A DNA stretch of 64,000 bases from Gemmatimonadaceae bacterium (GCA_020846935.1 JADLCY010000001.1:124001-188000), one strand, 5' to 3'. Shown: positions 16,970 to 28,526, numbered from the stretch's first letter. Notes: generated by a model from the sequence alone, not told the origin. Translations and numbers: made by a program.

Positions 16970-18907
16970 TCAGCTGGCTGGCGCCAACGTCGACAAACGC
17001 ACCGCGTCCAGGCCAGCACGACCTGCCTCGCCCTGCAGCATGTCGTCGAAAGCCGGCGCGGTGAGCGATCGGGCGAAGTAGTAGCCCTGACCCAGCCGGC
17101 ACCCCAGGGCGCGCAGTTCATCTCGCTGCTCGACGCGTTCGATGCCCTCGGCGATGGTCTCGATGCCCAGCGTGTGCCCCAGCGCGATGATCGCCCGGAC
17201 CAGCAGCGGATCGCCCGGCGCCTGCGTCGCCACGGCCTCCACGAACGACCGATCGATCTTGAGGATGTCGATCGGGAATCGCTGCAGGTAGCCTAGCGAC
17301 GAGTACCCGGTGCCGAAATCGTCGATCGCCAGACGAATTCCCAGGGCCTTGAGGGCCTTGAGCTTCTCCAGCGTCGATTCCGACCGCTGCATCAGTACGC
17401 TTTCCGTGATCTCCAGCGTGAGAGCCCCGGGCTCCAGCCCCGAGGTGTCCAGCGCCTCGTGCACGTCCTCCAGTACCGTGGACTCCATGAAGTGCCGGCC
17501 CGACAGGTTCACCGCGAGCTGCAATCCACGCGCGCGCCGATGGTCCACGCGCCAGCGCTGCGCCTGCTCACACGCGATGCCCAGCACGCGACGACCCACG
17601 GGCACGATCAGCCCGGTCTCTTCCGCCACGCCCACAAAGGCCGACGGCGAAACGAACCCGCGGCGCGCATGCCGCCACCGGACCAACGCCTCCGCGCCGT
17701 ACAGGTCCCCGCTGTGCAGATGAACGATCGGTTGATACTCGATGCTGATCTGGTCGGCATCGACTGCGGCGCGAAGGTCGGCCTCGAAATCGAGCCGCTC
17801 CACCAGCTGCGCGTGCATCTCGGGGGCGTAGATCGCGTAGCGACCCTTGTCCTGACCCTTGGCGAAATACATCGCCAGGTCGGCGTTGCGCAGCACCTCG
17901 TCGGGCGTGAGATCCATCGACACCTCGGCGAGACCTAACGACACGCCGACGAACACGTCGCGCCCCTGAATGGTGAACGCCGTCCCCAACGCGCCGGAGA
18001 TGCGATCGGCGATCTGCACCGCGTCGCCCATGTCCTGGATCCCTTCGAGCAACACCGCGAACTCGTCACCACCGAGCCGCGCGATGGTGTCGCCGGGGCG
18101 AACGCAGGTGGCGAGCCGACCCGCGCACGCCACGAGCAGTTCGTCGCCGGCCGCATGGCCGAGCGAGTCGTTCACCTTCTTGAAGTCGTCGAGATCGAGG
18201 AAGAGCACTGCGGAGGGACGCCGACCACGCGGGGCTCTGGCAATGGCGTGCGCCACGCGATTCAGGAACAACGACCGGTTGGCGAGCCGCGTCAGCGAGT
18301 CGTGATAGGCCTGGTGCGTCAGCCGCGCCTCCAGGGAACGCCGCTCGGAGATATCACGCGCGCTCACCACGATGCCGCCGATCGAAGCCACGTGGCGCAG
18401 GTCCGTCGACGTGTTTTCGGTCCAGAGCCATGCATCCCCGCGCCGCACGCGCCACTCGGCAACCAGCGTGTCGCCATCGCCCACCGCACGGAGGAACCGG
18501 CCGAGCGAGGCGGCGTCGTCGGGATGCACGAGCGACGACAACGACCGGCCCTCGATGGTATCCGTATTCTCCGCGAACAGGTCGGCCACCGCCGGGCTCG
18601 CGTACGAGATCACGCCCTCGGCCGAAATGATCAGCGTGACGTCGCTCGACTGCTGAACCAGGGCGCGGAAGCGCGCCTCGCTGGCGACCAGCCGATCGAC
18701 TTCGCCCTGAACACGGGCAAAGGCGCGTATGAGCAGAAGGACCACCGCACCAATCGAGAGCAGCGCGATGACGGTCAACCGGCTCAGGCTCGCACTGTCC
18801 GAGGCGATGACGACGCTCCCGACCGCGACGATGACCGCCGGCCAAAGCCCGCGGGCCACCCGCAGGCGTGCACCAGCGCGAGGCGGTCGAAACGTCTCCA
18901 TTGGCAT
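16970..18907 (-). CDS. PAS-GGDEF-EAL cyclic-di-GMP signalling protein, membrane-bound
   Basis: 645 residues from ATG 18907 (18901 is an alternative). Two transmembrane helices lie at about 21-38 and 43-63, then a PAS domain (72-190), a GGDEF domain (193-360) with intact GGDEF at 279-283 and the inhibitory I-site R270-x-x-D273, and an EAL domain (365-625) with E406-A407-L408, DDFGTGYSS (529-537) and AEGIE. Both catalytic sites look complete, so it may make and degrade c-di-GMP, with PAS sensing the switch. It is divergent from ruvB and converges on the lipoprotein pair. Confidence 0.9.
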   Translation of the reverse strand: MPMETFRPPRAGARLRVARGLWPAVIVAVGSVVIASDSASLSRLTVIALLSIGAVVLLLIRAFARVQGEVDRLVASEARFRALVQQSSDVTLIISAEGVISYASPAVADLFAENTDTIEGRSLSSLVHPDDAASLGRFLRAVGDGDTLVAEWRVRRGDAWLWTENTSTDLRHVASIGGIVVSARDISERRSLEARLTHQAYHDSLTRLANRSLFLNRVAHAIARAPRGRRPSAVLFLDLDDFKKVNDSLGHAAGDELLVACAGRLATCVRPGDTIARLGGDEFAVLLEGIQDMGDAVQIADRISGALGTAFTIQGRDVFVGVSLGLAEVSMDLTPDEVLRNADLAMYFAKGQDKGRYAIYAPEMHAQLVERLDFEADLRAAVDADQISIEYQPIVHLHSGDLYGAEALVRWRHARRGFVSPSAFVGVAEETGLIVPVGRRVLGIACEQAQRWRVDHRRARGLQLAVNLSGRHFMESTVLEDVHEALDTSGLEPGALTLEITESVLMQRSESTLEKLKALKALGIRLAIDDFGTGYSSLGYLQRFPIDILKIDRSFVEAVATQAPGDPLLVRAIIALGHTLGIETIAEGIERVEQRDELRALGCRLGQGYYFARSLTAPAFDDMLQGEAGRAGLDAVRLSTLAPAS

Positions 18908-18982
18908 CCTCGAATGACGGCTGGCTGACGGGAGGGTCACGCGCCGGGTCCGTCGCGTCACCCAATGTTGCGCCGATCCACC

Positions 18983-18988
18983 TATCTT
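18983..18988 (+). promoter_or_regulatory. -10 element of ruvB, leaderless geometry
   Basis: TATCTT ends 7 nt before the ruvB ATG (CCCCCCG between). Transcription starting 7 nt past the -10 would begin on the A of the start codon. No Shine-Dalgarno is present. Confidence 0.55.
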
Positions 18989-18995
18989 CCCCCCG

Positions 18996-20021
18996 ATGAC
19001 GCGCGAGATCACGACCCCGGCCGAACTGCCCGAAGAGGGCGTCGTCGAGCTGTCGCTGCGGCCGCAGCGCCTGGCCGAGTTCATCGGTCAGGAAAAGGTG
19101 AAGGAAAGCCTCCGGATCGCCGTCGAGGCCGCGCTCGCCCGGCGCGAACCGCTCGATCACACGCTTTTCTTCGGCCCACCAGGCCTCGGAAAGACCACGC
19201 TCGGCGAGCTCATCGCCCGGGAACTCGGCGTGAACATCAGGACCACGTCGGGACCCGCGCTGGAGAAGTCCGGAGACCTGGTCGGGATGCTGACCAACCT
19301 GCGACAGGGGGACATCCTCTTCATTGATGAGATCCACCGGCTACGGCCGGCCCTCGAAGAGTTCCTCTACCCGGCGATGGAGGACTACAAGGTCGACATT
19401 CGGCTTTCGGAGGGTCCCAAGGCGCAGACGATCACGATGCCTGTCGAACCGTTCACGCTGATCGGTGCGACGACCCGGCAGGGGATGCTCACCCCGCCGA
19501 TGCGGGCCCGGTTCGGGATCGTGCAGCGGCTCAACTACTACCCCACCGAAGACCTGGAATTGATCGTCCGGCGCACGGCCGACGTGCTGCGGGTCGACGT
19601 GGACCTCGACGGCGCCCGCGAGATCGCCCGGCGCTCACGCGGGACCCCGCGTATCGCCAACCGACTGCTCCGCCGCGTGCGCGACTACGCCCAGGTGCGC
19701 GCGGCCGGCCACATCACCCTCGGTACGGCCAACGACGCGCTGCAGCTGCTCGACGTGGATGAGTTCGGACTGGACGACATGGACGCGCGCATTCTCCGGA
19801 CGATCATCGAGAAGTTCGACGGCGGCCCGGTCGGCGTGGGGTCCATCGCGGCCGCAGTCGCTGAAGACCCGGGAACGATCGAGGAAGTCTACGAGCCGTT
19901 CCTTGTGCAGAACGGCTTCCTCCATCGCACGCCGCGTGGGCGCGTCGCGAGCCCGCTGGCGTATCGCCACTTCGGCTACGTGGCCCCGGATCGGAATGGC
20001 GAACAGGGCAAGCTGTTCTGA
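18996..20021 (+). CDS. ruvB: Holliday junction helicase motor RuvB
   Basis: 341 residues, standard length. Walker [13 protein letters not shown], Walker [12 protein letters not shown], sensor-1 [11 protein letters not shown] and the C-terminal winged helix ([12 protein letters not shown]) are all present. RuvB hexamers pump DNA through the RuvA-bound junction. No SD precedes the ATG, and a TATCTT -10 sits 7 nt upstream, so it appears to have its own promoter although ruvC-ruvA lie about 8 kb away. queA follows after 44 bp. Confidence 0.95.
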   Translation: MTREITTPAELPEEGVVELSLRPQRLAEFIGQEKVKESLRIAVEAALARREPLDHTLFFGPPGLGKTTLGELIARELGVNIRTTSGPALEKSGDLVGMLTNLRQGDILFIDEIHRLRPALEEFLYPAMEDYKVDIRLSEGPKAQTITMPVEPFTLIGATTRQGMLTPPMRARFGIVQRLNYYPTEDLELIVRRTADVLRVDVDLDGAREIARRSRGTPRIANRLLRRVRDYAQVRAAGHITLGTANDALQLLDVDEFGLDDMDARILRTIIEKFDGGPVGVGSIAAAVAEDPGTIEEVYEPFLVQNGFLHRTPRGRVASPLAYRHFGYVAPDRNGEQGKLF

Positions 20022-20065
20022 TCGGAGCGTCACCGGAGCACGAGGATGACGCGGCGCAGCTTCCG

Positions 20066-21065
20066 ATGAAGACGTCGGACTTCGACTTCCACCTGCCACC
20101 CGAACGCATCGCCCAATCGCCCGCGGCCCGTCGCGATGGGAGCCGATTGATGGTCGTCGATCGCGCGACGGGAGCCATTCGGCACGGGAGGTTCCCGGAC
20201 CTCGTCGACCTCATGCCGAGGGGTGATGCGCTCGTGGTGAACACCACGCGGGTGATGCGGGCGAGGCTCCTCGGGGAACGCGACTCGGGCGCGCCTGCGG
20301 AGGTCCTGCTGCTGCGCGAAGAACCCGACGGGCGGTGGGAGGCGATGGTCCATCCGGGCGGAAAGCTCAAGCCGGGACGTCGGGTGCGCGTGGCGCCGGG
20401 GTTCGACGTCGTCGTCGAGGAAACGACCGAGCGCAGAACGCGACGCGTGCGGCTCGAGACGGCTTTGCCCGTGCATGAAGCCATCGAGCGTCATGGGCAC
20501 GTGCCGCTTCCCCCCTACATCGATCGGCCGGACGCCCCGGAAGACGCCGAGCGCTACCAGACCGTGTACGCGCGATCGAGCGGGTCCGTCGCCGCGCCAA
20601 CGGCGGGGCTGCATTTCACGCCCGATGTACTCGCCGCGTTGTCGGCAAAGGGCGTCGCGCGCATCGACGTGTTGCTCCACGTGGGCGCGGGCACGTTCAA
20701 GCCGGTGGAGGTTGAAGACCCCGCCGAGCACGTGATGCACGAGGAGTGGTGTGAGGTCACCGCGTCCGCGGCCAGCGCCATCGCCGGCACCAGGCAGCAC
20801 GGGGGCCGCGTCTGGGCCGTGGGAACGACGTCGGTGAGGACGCTGGAGAGCATGGCGACACGCGACGGACTCGTGCGGGAGGGGACGATGTCCACCCGGG
20901 CCTTCTTCAGGCCTGGCTACCGCTTTCGTGTCGTGGATCACCTGGTGACCAACTTCCATTTGCCGCGCTCGACGCTCATCATGCTCGTCGCCGCGTTCGC
21001 GGGGTACGAGCTCACGATGGAGGCGTATCGCATCGCGATCCGGGAGGGTTACCGTTTCTACTCAT

Positions 21066-21091
<26 letters not shown>
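20066..21091 (+). CDS. queA: S-adenosylmethionine:tRNA ribosyltransferase-isomerase QueA
   Basis: 341 residues. The N-terminus SDFDFHLPPERIAQ, the segment VVNTTRVMRARL, APTAGLHFTP, LHVGAGTFKPVE and the C-terminal NFHLPRSTLIMLVAAFAG are QueA signatures. It converts preQ1 in tRNA to epoxyqueuosine in queuosine biosynthesis. It precedes tgt in the usual ruvB-queA-tgt-yajC order, but a small lipoprotein gene overlapping its 3' end is inserted before tgt. Confidence 0.95.
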
Positions 21092-23080
<1,989 letters not shown>

Positions 23081-23084
<4 letters not shown>

Positions 23085-23638
23085 GCCTGCTCCCGATCCA
23101 CACGCTGGGCTCGCCGATCCTGCGCGAGGAGACCACGCCCGTCACCGAGTTCGGCGACGACTTTCGCGCGCTCGTTGCGGACATGTTCGAGACGATGTAC
23201 GCAGCGAGCGGCATTGGCCTGGCCGCGCCACAAGTGGGCCGGAGTGAACGTCTCGCGGTGGTGGACGTCGAGGGCCAGAAGTTCGTAATCGTGAACCCGG
23301 AGATCGTGTTTCGCGAGGGCAAGGAGCGCGCGGAGGAAGCGTGCCTCTCGATGCCGGAGCTGTTCGGCGATGTCGACCGCGCCAAGCGGGTCATCGTGAA
23401 GGCGTTCGACGCCGACGGCACACCGATCGAGATCCACGCCACGGCCCTGCTCGCGCGATGCCTCCAGCACGAAATCGATCACCTGCACGGCAAGCTGTTC
23501 ATCGACTACCTGAGCTATCTCAAGCGCCGTGCGCAGCTCGCCATCTGGGACGAGGAGCGCACGAAGTATCCGGACAACCTGCGCCACCTCAAACCAGCAC
23601 CTGCCGGCGACGTGGAGCCTGAGCACCCGGAGCTCTGA
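23081..23638 (+). CDS. def: Peptide deformylase
   Basis: 185 residues with the three deformylase motifs: GIGLAAPQVG, EACLSMP (usual EGCLSxP, here with Ala for Gly) and QHEIDHLHG, which supplies two metal-binding His and the catalytic Glu. The Cys of motif 2 is the third ligand. It removes the formyl group from nascent proteins. The GTG start at 23081 overlaps the yajC stop (GTGA). It pairs functionally with fmt, the next gene. Confidence 0.95.
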
Positions 23639-23675
23639 GCCGCGCACGTCGTGATTCACGAAGGTACATGGCCGG

Positions 23676-23700
23676 GTCGGCCCGCGTGAACGGGGCCGAC
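23676..23700 (+). terminator. Hairpin after def
   Basis: GTCGGCCC (23676-23683) pairs with GGGCCGAC (23693-23700), loop 9 nt, in the 126-bp gap between def and fmt. No T-run follows. It may separate or attenuate the two operon halves. Confidence 0.4.
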
Positions 23701-23723
23701 GGCGAAGCACGATACGCCGGGCC

Positions 23724-23729
23724 AATCTT
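23724..23729 (+). promoter_or_regulatory. Possible -10 element of fmt
   Basis: AATCTT followed by CCGCC, 35 nt before the fmt GTG and just after the hairpin. It resembles the TAnnTT elements elsewhere but lacks the first T. Confidence 0.3.
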
Positions 23730-23764
23730 CCGCCATCCCCGTTCCCCTCCTCCGTCCCTCACTC

Positions 23765-24703
23765 GTGCGCTTGCTCTTCTGGGGCACTCCCGACTTCGCC
23801 ACCCCGGCGCTGCGTGCGATCGTCGGCGAAGGGTACGACGTGGTCGCGGTGGTCACGCAGCCTGACCGCGCGCAGGGACGGAGTCGCACCGAGCTCGTTC
23901 CGCCGCCGGTCAAGGTCGTCGCGCTCGAAGAGGGCATCCCCGTTCTCCAGCCGGAGCAACCAAAGGGCGATCCCGCGTTCCTCGCGCAGCTCCGTGATCT
24001 GCAGCCGGACCTGAGCGTGGTGGTGGCCTACGGGCACCTGTTGTCGCAGGAACTACTGGACCTTCCGCGGCTCGGCACCTGGAACATCCACGCGTCGCTC
24101 CTCCCGCGCTGGCGCGGCGCAGCGCCGATCCAGGCCGCGATCCTTGCCGGTGACGTCGAGACGGGCGTCTCGATCATGCGCATGGTCCGGAAGATGGACG
24201 CCGGCCCGGTGATCGTGCAGGCGCCGACCCCGATCGCCCCCGACGAGACCGGCGGTGAACTCACCGAACGCCTGGCGGAGCTGGGTGCGCTGGGGATCAT
24301 CGAGGCGCTGACGTTGCTCGCGTTAGGTGGCGGTGTCGAGGAACACCCGCAGGACGACGCGCGCGTCACGCTCGCGCCAAAGCTCACGCGCGATGCGGCG
24401 CGCCTCGAGTTCCACCGGCCCGCGGTCGACGTCGCGCGTGCGATCCGCGCCTTCGACCCACGACCCGGTGCCTGGACCACCCTTCGCGGCGACGATACCA
24501 AACTCTTCGGAGCGCTCACGGTTGGCGAGACCCATGGCGCCCCCGGTGAGGTGCTCGACATCGACGAGCACGGCGCGCTCGTGGCGTGCGCGCACGGGGG
24601 TGTGCGGGTCGGGTACCTGCAGGTCGCCGGCAAGCGACGGTTGGCCGCGCTCGATCTCTCGCAGGGCCGCGGCCTCGCCGTCGGCGACGTGCTGGGAGGC
24701 TGA
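23765..24703 (+). CDS. fmt: Methionyl-tRNA formyltransferase
   Basis: 312 residues, GTG start. The N-terminal catalytic domain has LLFWGTPDFATPAL and the active-site segment NIHASLLPRWRGAAPIQAAI with catalytic Asn and His; MDAGPVI follows. A C-terminal OB-like domain starts near residue 205. It formylates initiator Met-tRNA, the reaction reversed on proteins by Def. The thioesterase gene follows after 3 bp. Confidence 0.95.
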   Translation: MRLLFWGTPDFATPALRAIVGEGYDVVAVVTQPDRAQGRSRTELVPPPVKVVALEEGIPVLQPEQPKGDPAFLAQLRDLQPDLSVVVAYGHLLSQELLDLPRLGTWNIHASLLPRWRGAAPIQAAILAGDVETGVSIMRMVRKMDAGPVIVQAPTPIAPDETGGELTERLAELGALGIIEALTLLALGGGVEEHPQDDARVTLAPKLTRDAARLEFHRPAVDVARAIRAFDPRPGAWTTLRGDDTKLFGALTVGETHGAPGEVLDIDEHGALVACAHGGVRVGYLQVAGKRRLAALDLSQGRGLAVGDVLGG

Positions 24704-24706
24704 CCC

Positions 24707-25126
24707 GTGACCGACCTTCACTCGCGGATCGCCGCGTCGTTCGCGCGCCAGTCCTTCATGGCGCACCTGGGCGCTACGCTCGCCCGCGTCGAACCCGGAC
24801 TCGTGGAACTCGGCGTGGCCCGTGACGCGCGCCTGCTCCAGCAGCAGGGAGTCCTCCACGCCGGCGTCCTCACCGCGCTCCTCGACTCGGCGTGCGGGTA
24901 CGCCGCGCTCACCACGATGGACGTGGCATCCGACGTCGTGAGCGTGGAGTTCAAGGTCAACCTCCTCGCGCCCGCCAGCGGACAACGCTTCCTTGCCCGC
25001 GGCACGGTACTCAAGGCCGGACGCCGCATCGTCGTGTGCCGTGGCGATGCGTTCGCGATGGACGGCGACCAACCCCGCCTCGTCGCCGCAATGCAGGCAA
25101 GCATGATGGCGGTCAGCGCCGGATAG
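24707..25126 (+). CDS. PaaI-type hotdog thioesterase
   Basis: 139 residues, GTG start. A hotdog-fold acyl-CoA thioesterase: QQQGVLHAGVLTALLDSACGYAA holds the conserved HxGV and the Asp on the long helix, followed by VSVEFKVNLLAPA and a final strand. PaaI-like enzymes hydrolyse aryl- or acyl-CoA esters. It lies immediately behind fmt and is probably co-transcribed, though it has no obvious link to formylation. Confidence 0.88.
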   Translation: MTDLHSRIAASFARQSFMAHLGATLARVEPGLVELGVARDARLLQQQGVLHAGVLTALLDSACGYAALTTMDVASDVVSVEFKVNLLAPASGQRFLARGTVLKAGRRIVVCRGDAFAMDGDQPRLVAAMQASMMAVSAG

Positions 25127-25164
25127 CGCGCGCATTCTGACTCACGGCGCCACTCGACCACGCC

Positions 25165-25170
25165 TAGATT
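25165..25170 (+). promoter_or_regulatory. -10 element of rsmB, leaderless geometry
   Basis: TAGATT ends 7 nt before ATG 25178 (GCACGAG between). This spacing would put the first transcribed base at the start codon, and it favours ATG 25178 over the TTG at 25169, which overlaps the element. Confidence 0.5.
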
Positions 25171-25177
25171 GCACGAG

Positions 25178-26521
25178 ATGCCCACCTCCATGTCCTCCGT
25201 TACCGACGCACGGGCGGCTGCAGCCGAGATCGCCGCCGACATGCGAAGGGGGGACCTGCTGGACCTCGCCTTCGAGCGCCGCGCGGGCGGGCTCGAAGCG
25301 CGCGACCGCCGGTGGACGCAGGAACTCGTGTACGGCATGCTCAGGCGGCGTGGTGTGATCGACGCGTGGCTCGGGAACCGGGTGCGGGGCGGGCTCGTGC
25401 GCCTCGACGCGGACGTCGCCGACCTCCTGCGACTCGGCGCCTACCAGATCCTCAGCATGGGTTCGGTGCCCGCGTACGCGGGAATCGCCCAGACCGTGGA
25501 ACAGGTGAAGCGTCGGCACGGCATCGGCGCCAGCAAGCTCGCCAATGCCGTCCTCCGCCGCCTCGACCGCGAACGCCAACAGCTCGATGGCGAGCTGCTG
25601 GGCATGGCAGGTGACCCGGTGGACATCCTCGCGACCCGCCTCTCACACCCGCGATGGCTGGTCGCGCGGTGGATCGCGCGATGGGGCGAGGCCGAAACAA
25701 TGCAGCTGCTCGCGGCAAACAACGCCGAGGCGCCGATCGTCGTGCGACCCTGGGGGATCGTTCGGGAGCAGCTCGAAGCCATGTTCGACACGGCTGGGAT
25801 CTCGCACGTCGAAGCGCCACTCGTGGGCGATGGCCTCCAGCTGACGTCGCCCGTTGCGCTCGCCGAACTCGGCGCCTGGCGGCAGGGCATGTTCTTCGTG
25901 CAGGATCCGGCGGCGACGTTGGTCTCTCGTTATGCGGCGATTGCACCGGGGAGCACCGTGCTCGACGCCTGTGCCGCGCCGGGAGGCAAGGCCCTGGAAC
26001 TCTCGCGCCACGCCGGGCGCGTGATTGCGGCCGACAAGTCCGAGGCGCGACTCGCTCGCGTCCGGCAGAACCTCGCTCGGCTCGATGTCCGCAACGTGTT
26101 TCCCGCCGTGGCGGATGCTCGCGAAGCGCCGGTCGCACCGGTCGACGCCGTGCTGGTCGACGCCCCCTGCACCGGCACCGGCACCTTTCGTCGCCACCCG
26201 GACGCGCGCTGGCGTCTCAAGGTGAGCGACCTCGCCGTCTCGGCGAGTGCGCAGCGTCAGATCCTGCGGGCCTGCGCGGACGTAGTACGCCCGGGTGGCC
26301 TGTTGATCTACAGCACCTGCTCCCTGGAGCCGGAAGAGAACGACCAGCAGGTCGAGCAGTTCCTTCGGGATCAGCCTGAGTTCACCCTGGAACCTCCGCC
26401 GCCGGGTGCAGTCCCCTCGGTGGTCCTGGATGCGGGCCGCCTGCGTGTGCTCCCGCAGCGCCACGGCGTCGACGGCGCCTTTGCCGCGCGACTGCGCCGA
26501 CAGGAGTCGCGCTCGGCATGA
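25178..26521 (+). CDS. rsmB: 16S rRNA (cytosine-967-C5)-methyltransferase RsmB
   Basis: 447 residues. The N-terminal NusB-like helical domain (about 5-140; RWTQELVYGMLRRRG) is followed by a methyltransferase domain with LDACAAPGGKALEL (SAM loop), VLVDAPCTGTGTFRRHPDARW (motif IV with its Cys) and IYSTCSLEPEEN (motif VI with the catalytic Cys). ATG 25178 is preferred from the -10 spacing. The stop overlaps the next gene by ATGA. Genomic order fmt-rsmB-PASTA-rpe resembles the Gram-positive fmt-rsmB-prkC-rpe order. Confidence 0.93.
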   Translation: MPTSMSSVTDARAAAAEIAADMRRGDLLDLAFERRAGGLEARDRRWTQELVYGMLRRRGVIDAWLGNRVRGGLVRLDADVADLLRLGAYQILSMGSVPAYAGIAQTVEQVKRRHGIGASKLANAVLRRLDRERQQLDGELLGMAGDPVDILATRLSHPRWLVARWIARWGEAETMQLLAANNAEAPIVVRPWGIVREQLEAMFDTAGISHVEAPLVGDGLQLTSPVALAELGAWRQGMFFVQDPAATLVSRYAAIAPGSTVLDACAAPGGKALELSRHAGRVIAADKSEARLARVRQNLARLDVRNVFPAVADAREAPVAPVDAVLVDAPCTGTGTFRRHPDARWRLKVSDLAVSASAQRQILRACADVVRPGGLLIYSTCSLEPEENDQQVEQFLRDQPEFTLEPPPPGAVPSVVLDAGRLRVLPQRHGVDGAFAARLRRQESRSA

Positions 26522-27252
26522 AGGGTTCGCTGCGATCGAAGCGCTGGGTGCCGTTTGTCATCGCGGGTGTATCGGGCTTCCTGCTCGCCTTTGGGCTCGT
26601 GGCCATCGTCCTCTTTCCCGCCGACGATGCGGTGCAGGAAGTGCGCGTGCCCAGCGTGATGGGGCTGCCGTTTGCGGACGCCGAGCGCCGTCTCAAGGCG
26701 GACGGACTGCGGGCCTCGCTGGGCGCGCAGCGTGCGTCGACCGATGTCCCCCGCAACGCGGTCGTCTCGCAATCGCCGGTGGCCGGCGAGACGGTCAACG
26801 CCGGCACGGTCATCGTACTGGACGTCAGCGAGGGCCAGGGTTCGGCGAGCGCCATCGCTGTTCCGGCACTGCTCGGCGCCTCGCGCGAAGACGCCGAGGA
26901 GCGTCTGAGATCCATGGGGCTGCAGCTTGGGGACGTCACCGAGATCGCGTCAGACAGCGCGCGGGGCATCGTGCTCGCGTCCACGCCCGCCGAAGGCAAA
27001 TCGATCGCAGCCGGCGGTCGCGTCGCAATCGTGGTGAGCGCCGGCCCTGCCGAGCTTTCGCTGCCTGACATCGTTGGGCGTGAAGTGGGCAGCGCGCGCG
27101 GCACGCTCGAACAGCTCGGGCTCGTGACGGTGGTCGAGCACGACTCGCTCTCCTCGCTCCCGGCTGGCACGGTCGTGGCCCAGAGCCCGGCCGCCGGCGC
27201 TTCCATTGCGAGCGGCGGCACCGTCACCCTTCGCGTTTCCGGACGTCCATGA
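26518..27252 (+). CDS. PASTA-domain membrane protein lacking a kinase domain
   Basis: 244 residues: a short basic cytoplasmic end (MKGSLRSKRW), one transmembrane helix (about 11-33), then three PASTA repeats (about 43-105, 113-175 and 178-243). Each starts with a strand such as VRVPSVMGL or LSLPDIVGR and ends with a VVSQSPVAGE / VVAQSPAAGA turn. PASTA domains bind peptidoglycan fragments and normally form the outside of Ser/Thr kinases or PBPs; neither catalytic domain is here. It is coupled to rsmB and rpe by 4-bp overlaps. Likely a cell-wall sensor or adaptor. Confidence 0.85.
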   Translation: MKGSLRSKRWVPFVIAGVSGFLLAFGLVAIVLFPADDAVQEVRVPSVMGLPFADAERRLKADGLRASLGAQRASTDVPRNAVVSQSPVAGETVNAGTVIVLDVSEGQGSASAIAVPALLGASREDAEERLRSMGLQLGDVTEIASDSARGIVLASTPAEGKSIAAGGRVAIVVSAGPAELSLPDIVGREVGSARGTLEQLGLVTVVEHDSLSSLPAGTVVAQSPAAGASIASGGTVTLRVSGRP

Positions 27253-27914
27253 CGATTCGCATTGCACCCTCGATTCTGAGCGCCGACTTCTCCCGCCTTG
27301 GTGAGGAGATCGCGATGTGTGTCGAGGCGGGTGCCGACTGGATCCACATCGACGTGATGGACGGCTGCTTCGTCCCCAACCTGACGTTTGGCGCGAAGGT
27401 CATCGACACCGTGCGCCGTCTCACCACGCTGACGCTGGATGTGCACCTGATGGTGCTGGAGCCGGAGAAGTACTTCGAGAGTTTCGTCGCATCTGGGGCC
27501 GACGTGCTCACGATCCATCAGGAGACGAGCCCACATCTGCACCGGCAGCTCGCCCGCATACGCGAGTTGGGGGCAAAGGCGGGAGTCGCGATCAATCCGT
27601 CGACGCCGGTGGCATCGCTGCGCGACGTGGCGCCCGACCTCGACCTGCTGCTCGTGATGTCCGTGAACCCGGGGTTCGGTGGCCAGCGCTTCATCCCGCG
27701 CGCGGTGGACAAGCTGCGTGAAGCGAGGGCGCTGTTGCGGGACGCGGGCAGCCAGGCGGTACTGGAAGTGGACGGCGGCATCACGCGCGACACGATCGCG
27801 GCCTGCTGGCGTGCGGGGGCCGATACCTTCGTCGCCGGCAACGCGATCTTTGCTGCACCGGACCCACGGCGCGAGGTGCAGGAACTGAGGGGGCGATGCG
27901 CCACCGCGGTGTGA
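27249..27914 (+). CDS. rpe: Ribulose-phosphate 3-epimerase
   Basis: 221 residues, a complete TIM barrel. IAPSILSADFSRL, HIDVMDGCFVPNLTFG (metal His and catalytic Asp), VHLMV, VMSVNPGFGGQRF and LEVDGGI (second catalytic Asp) are all present. It interconverts ribulose-5-phosphate and xylulose-5-phosphate in the pentose phosphate pathway. Coupled to the PASTA gene by ATGA; overlaps the TlpA-like gene by 19 bp. Confidence 0.95.
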   Translation: MTIRIAPSILSADFSRLGEEIAMCVEAGADWIHIDVMDGCFVPNLTFGAKVIDTVRRLTTLTLDVHLMVLEPEKYFESFVASGADVLTIHQETSPHLHRQLARIRELGAKAGVAINPSTPVASLRDVAPDLDLLLVMSVNPGFGGQRFIPRAVDKLREARALLRDAGSQAVLEVDGGITRDTIAACWRAGADTFVAGNAIFAAPDPRREVQELRGRCATAV

Positions 27915-28423
27915 GGATCCTGCGTCTCCTGCTCCTGACCGGCCTCGTGGCGTGCACTGGTACGCCCTCGGTCGGCGTGGGCGCACGGGCCCCGGACTTC
28001 CGGGCCGCGGTAGTCGGCGCTCCGGTGAGCGAGACCCGGACGATCGCCGACTACGAGGGCGAGGTGGTCCTGATCAACCTCTGGGCCACGTGGTGCGTGC
28101 CGTGCGTGACCGAAATGCCGAGCATCCAGCGACTCTATGATCGCTACCGCGACCAGGGCCTTCGTGTGGTCGGGATCGCGGTGGACGACCCGCCCTACGG
28201 TGAACGCGTGGCGAGCTGGGTGAAGGAGCACGGCATCACGTTCGAGATATTGCACGAGGGGTCGGGCAAGGTCGAACTCGACTATCGCGCCCGGGGCATC
28301 CCGGCGACCTACATCATCGGGCGCGACGGCCGCATCCGCGTGATCCGGCAGGGCGCGGCCGACTGGGATTCGCCCGCGAGCCGCGACGTGATCTCGCAGC
28401 TGCTGCGCCCGGACACGCCGTGA
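27896..28423 (+). CDS. TlpA-like thioredoxin-fold lipoprotein
   Basis: 175 residues. The signal MRHRGVRILRLLLLTGLVAC gives a lipobox with Cys near 20. The thioredoxin fold has the redox motif WCVPC in NLWATWCVPCVTEMP, a central VVGIAVDD insertion and the cis-Pro segment GIPATYIIG. TlpA/ResA-type proteins reduce periplasmic disulfides, for example during cytochrome c maturation; the window has a c-type cytochrome at 30.6-32.8 kb. It overlaps rpe by 19 bp. Confidence 0.9.
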   Translation: MRHRGVRILRLLLLTGLVACTGTPSVGVGARAPDFRAAVVGAPVSETRTIADYEGEVVLINLWATWCVPCVTEMPSIQRLYDRYRDQGLRVVGIAVDDPPYGERVASWVKEHGITFEILHEGSGKVELDYRARGIPATYIIGRDGRIRVIRQGAADWDSPASRDVISQLLRPDTP

Positions 28424-28526
28424 CCTCCAGCGGCTCGCGGCCGGTCGCAACCGCATGTGATGCAGATTCGATGGAGCGGGAGATGAGGAGGGAAAGCCAA
28501 CGGTTCAGTGGAGCGCTGCGCGTACC

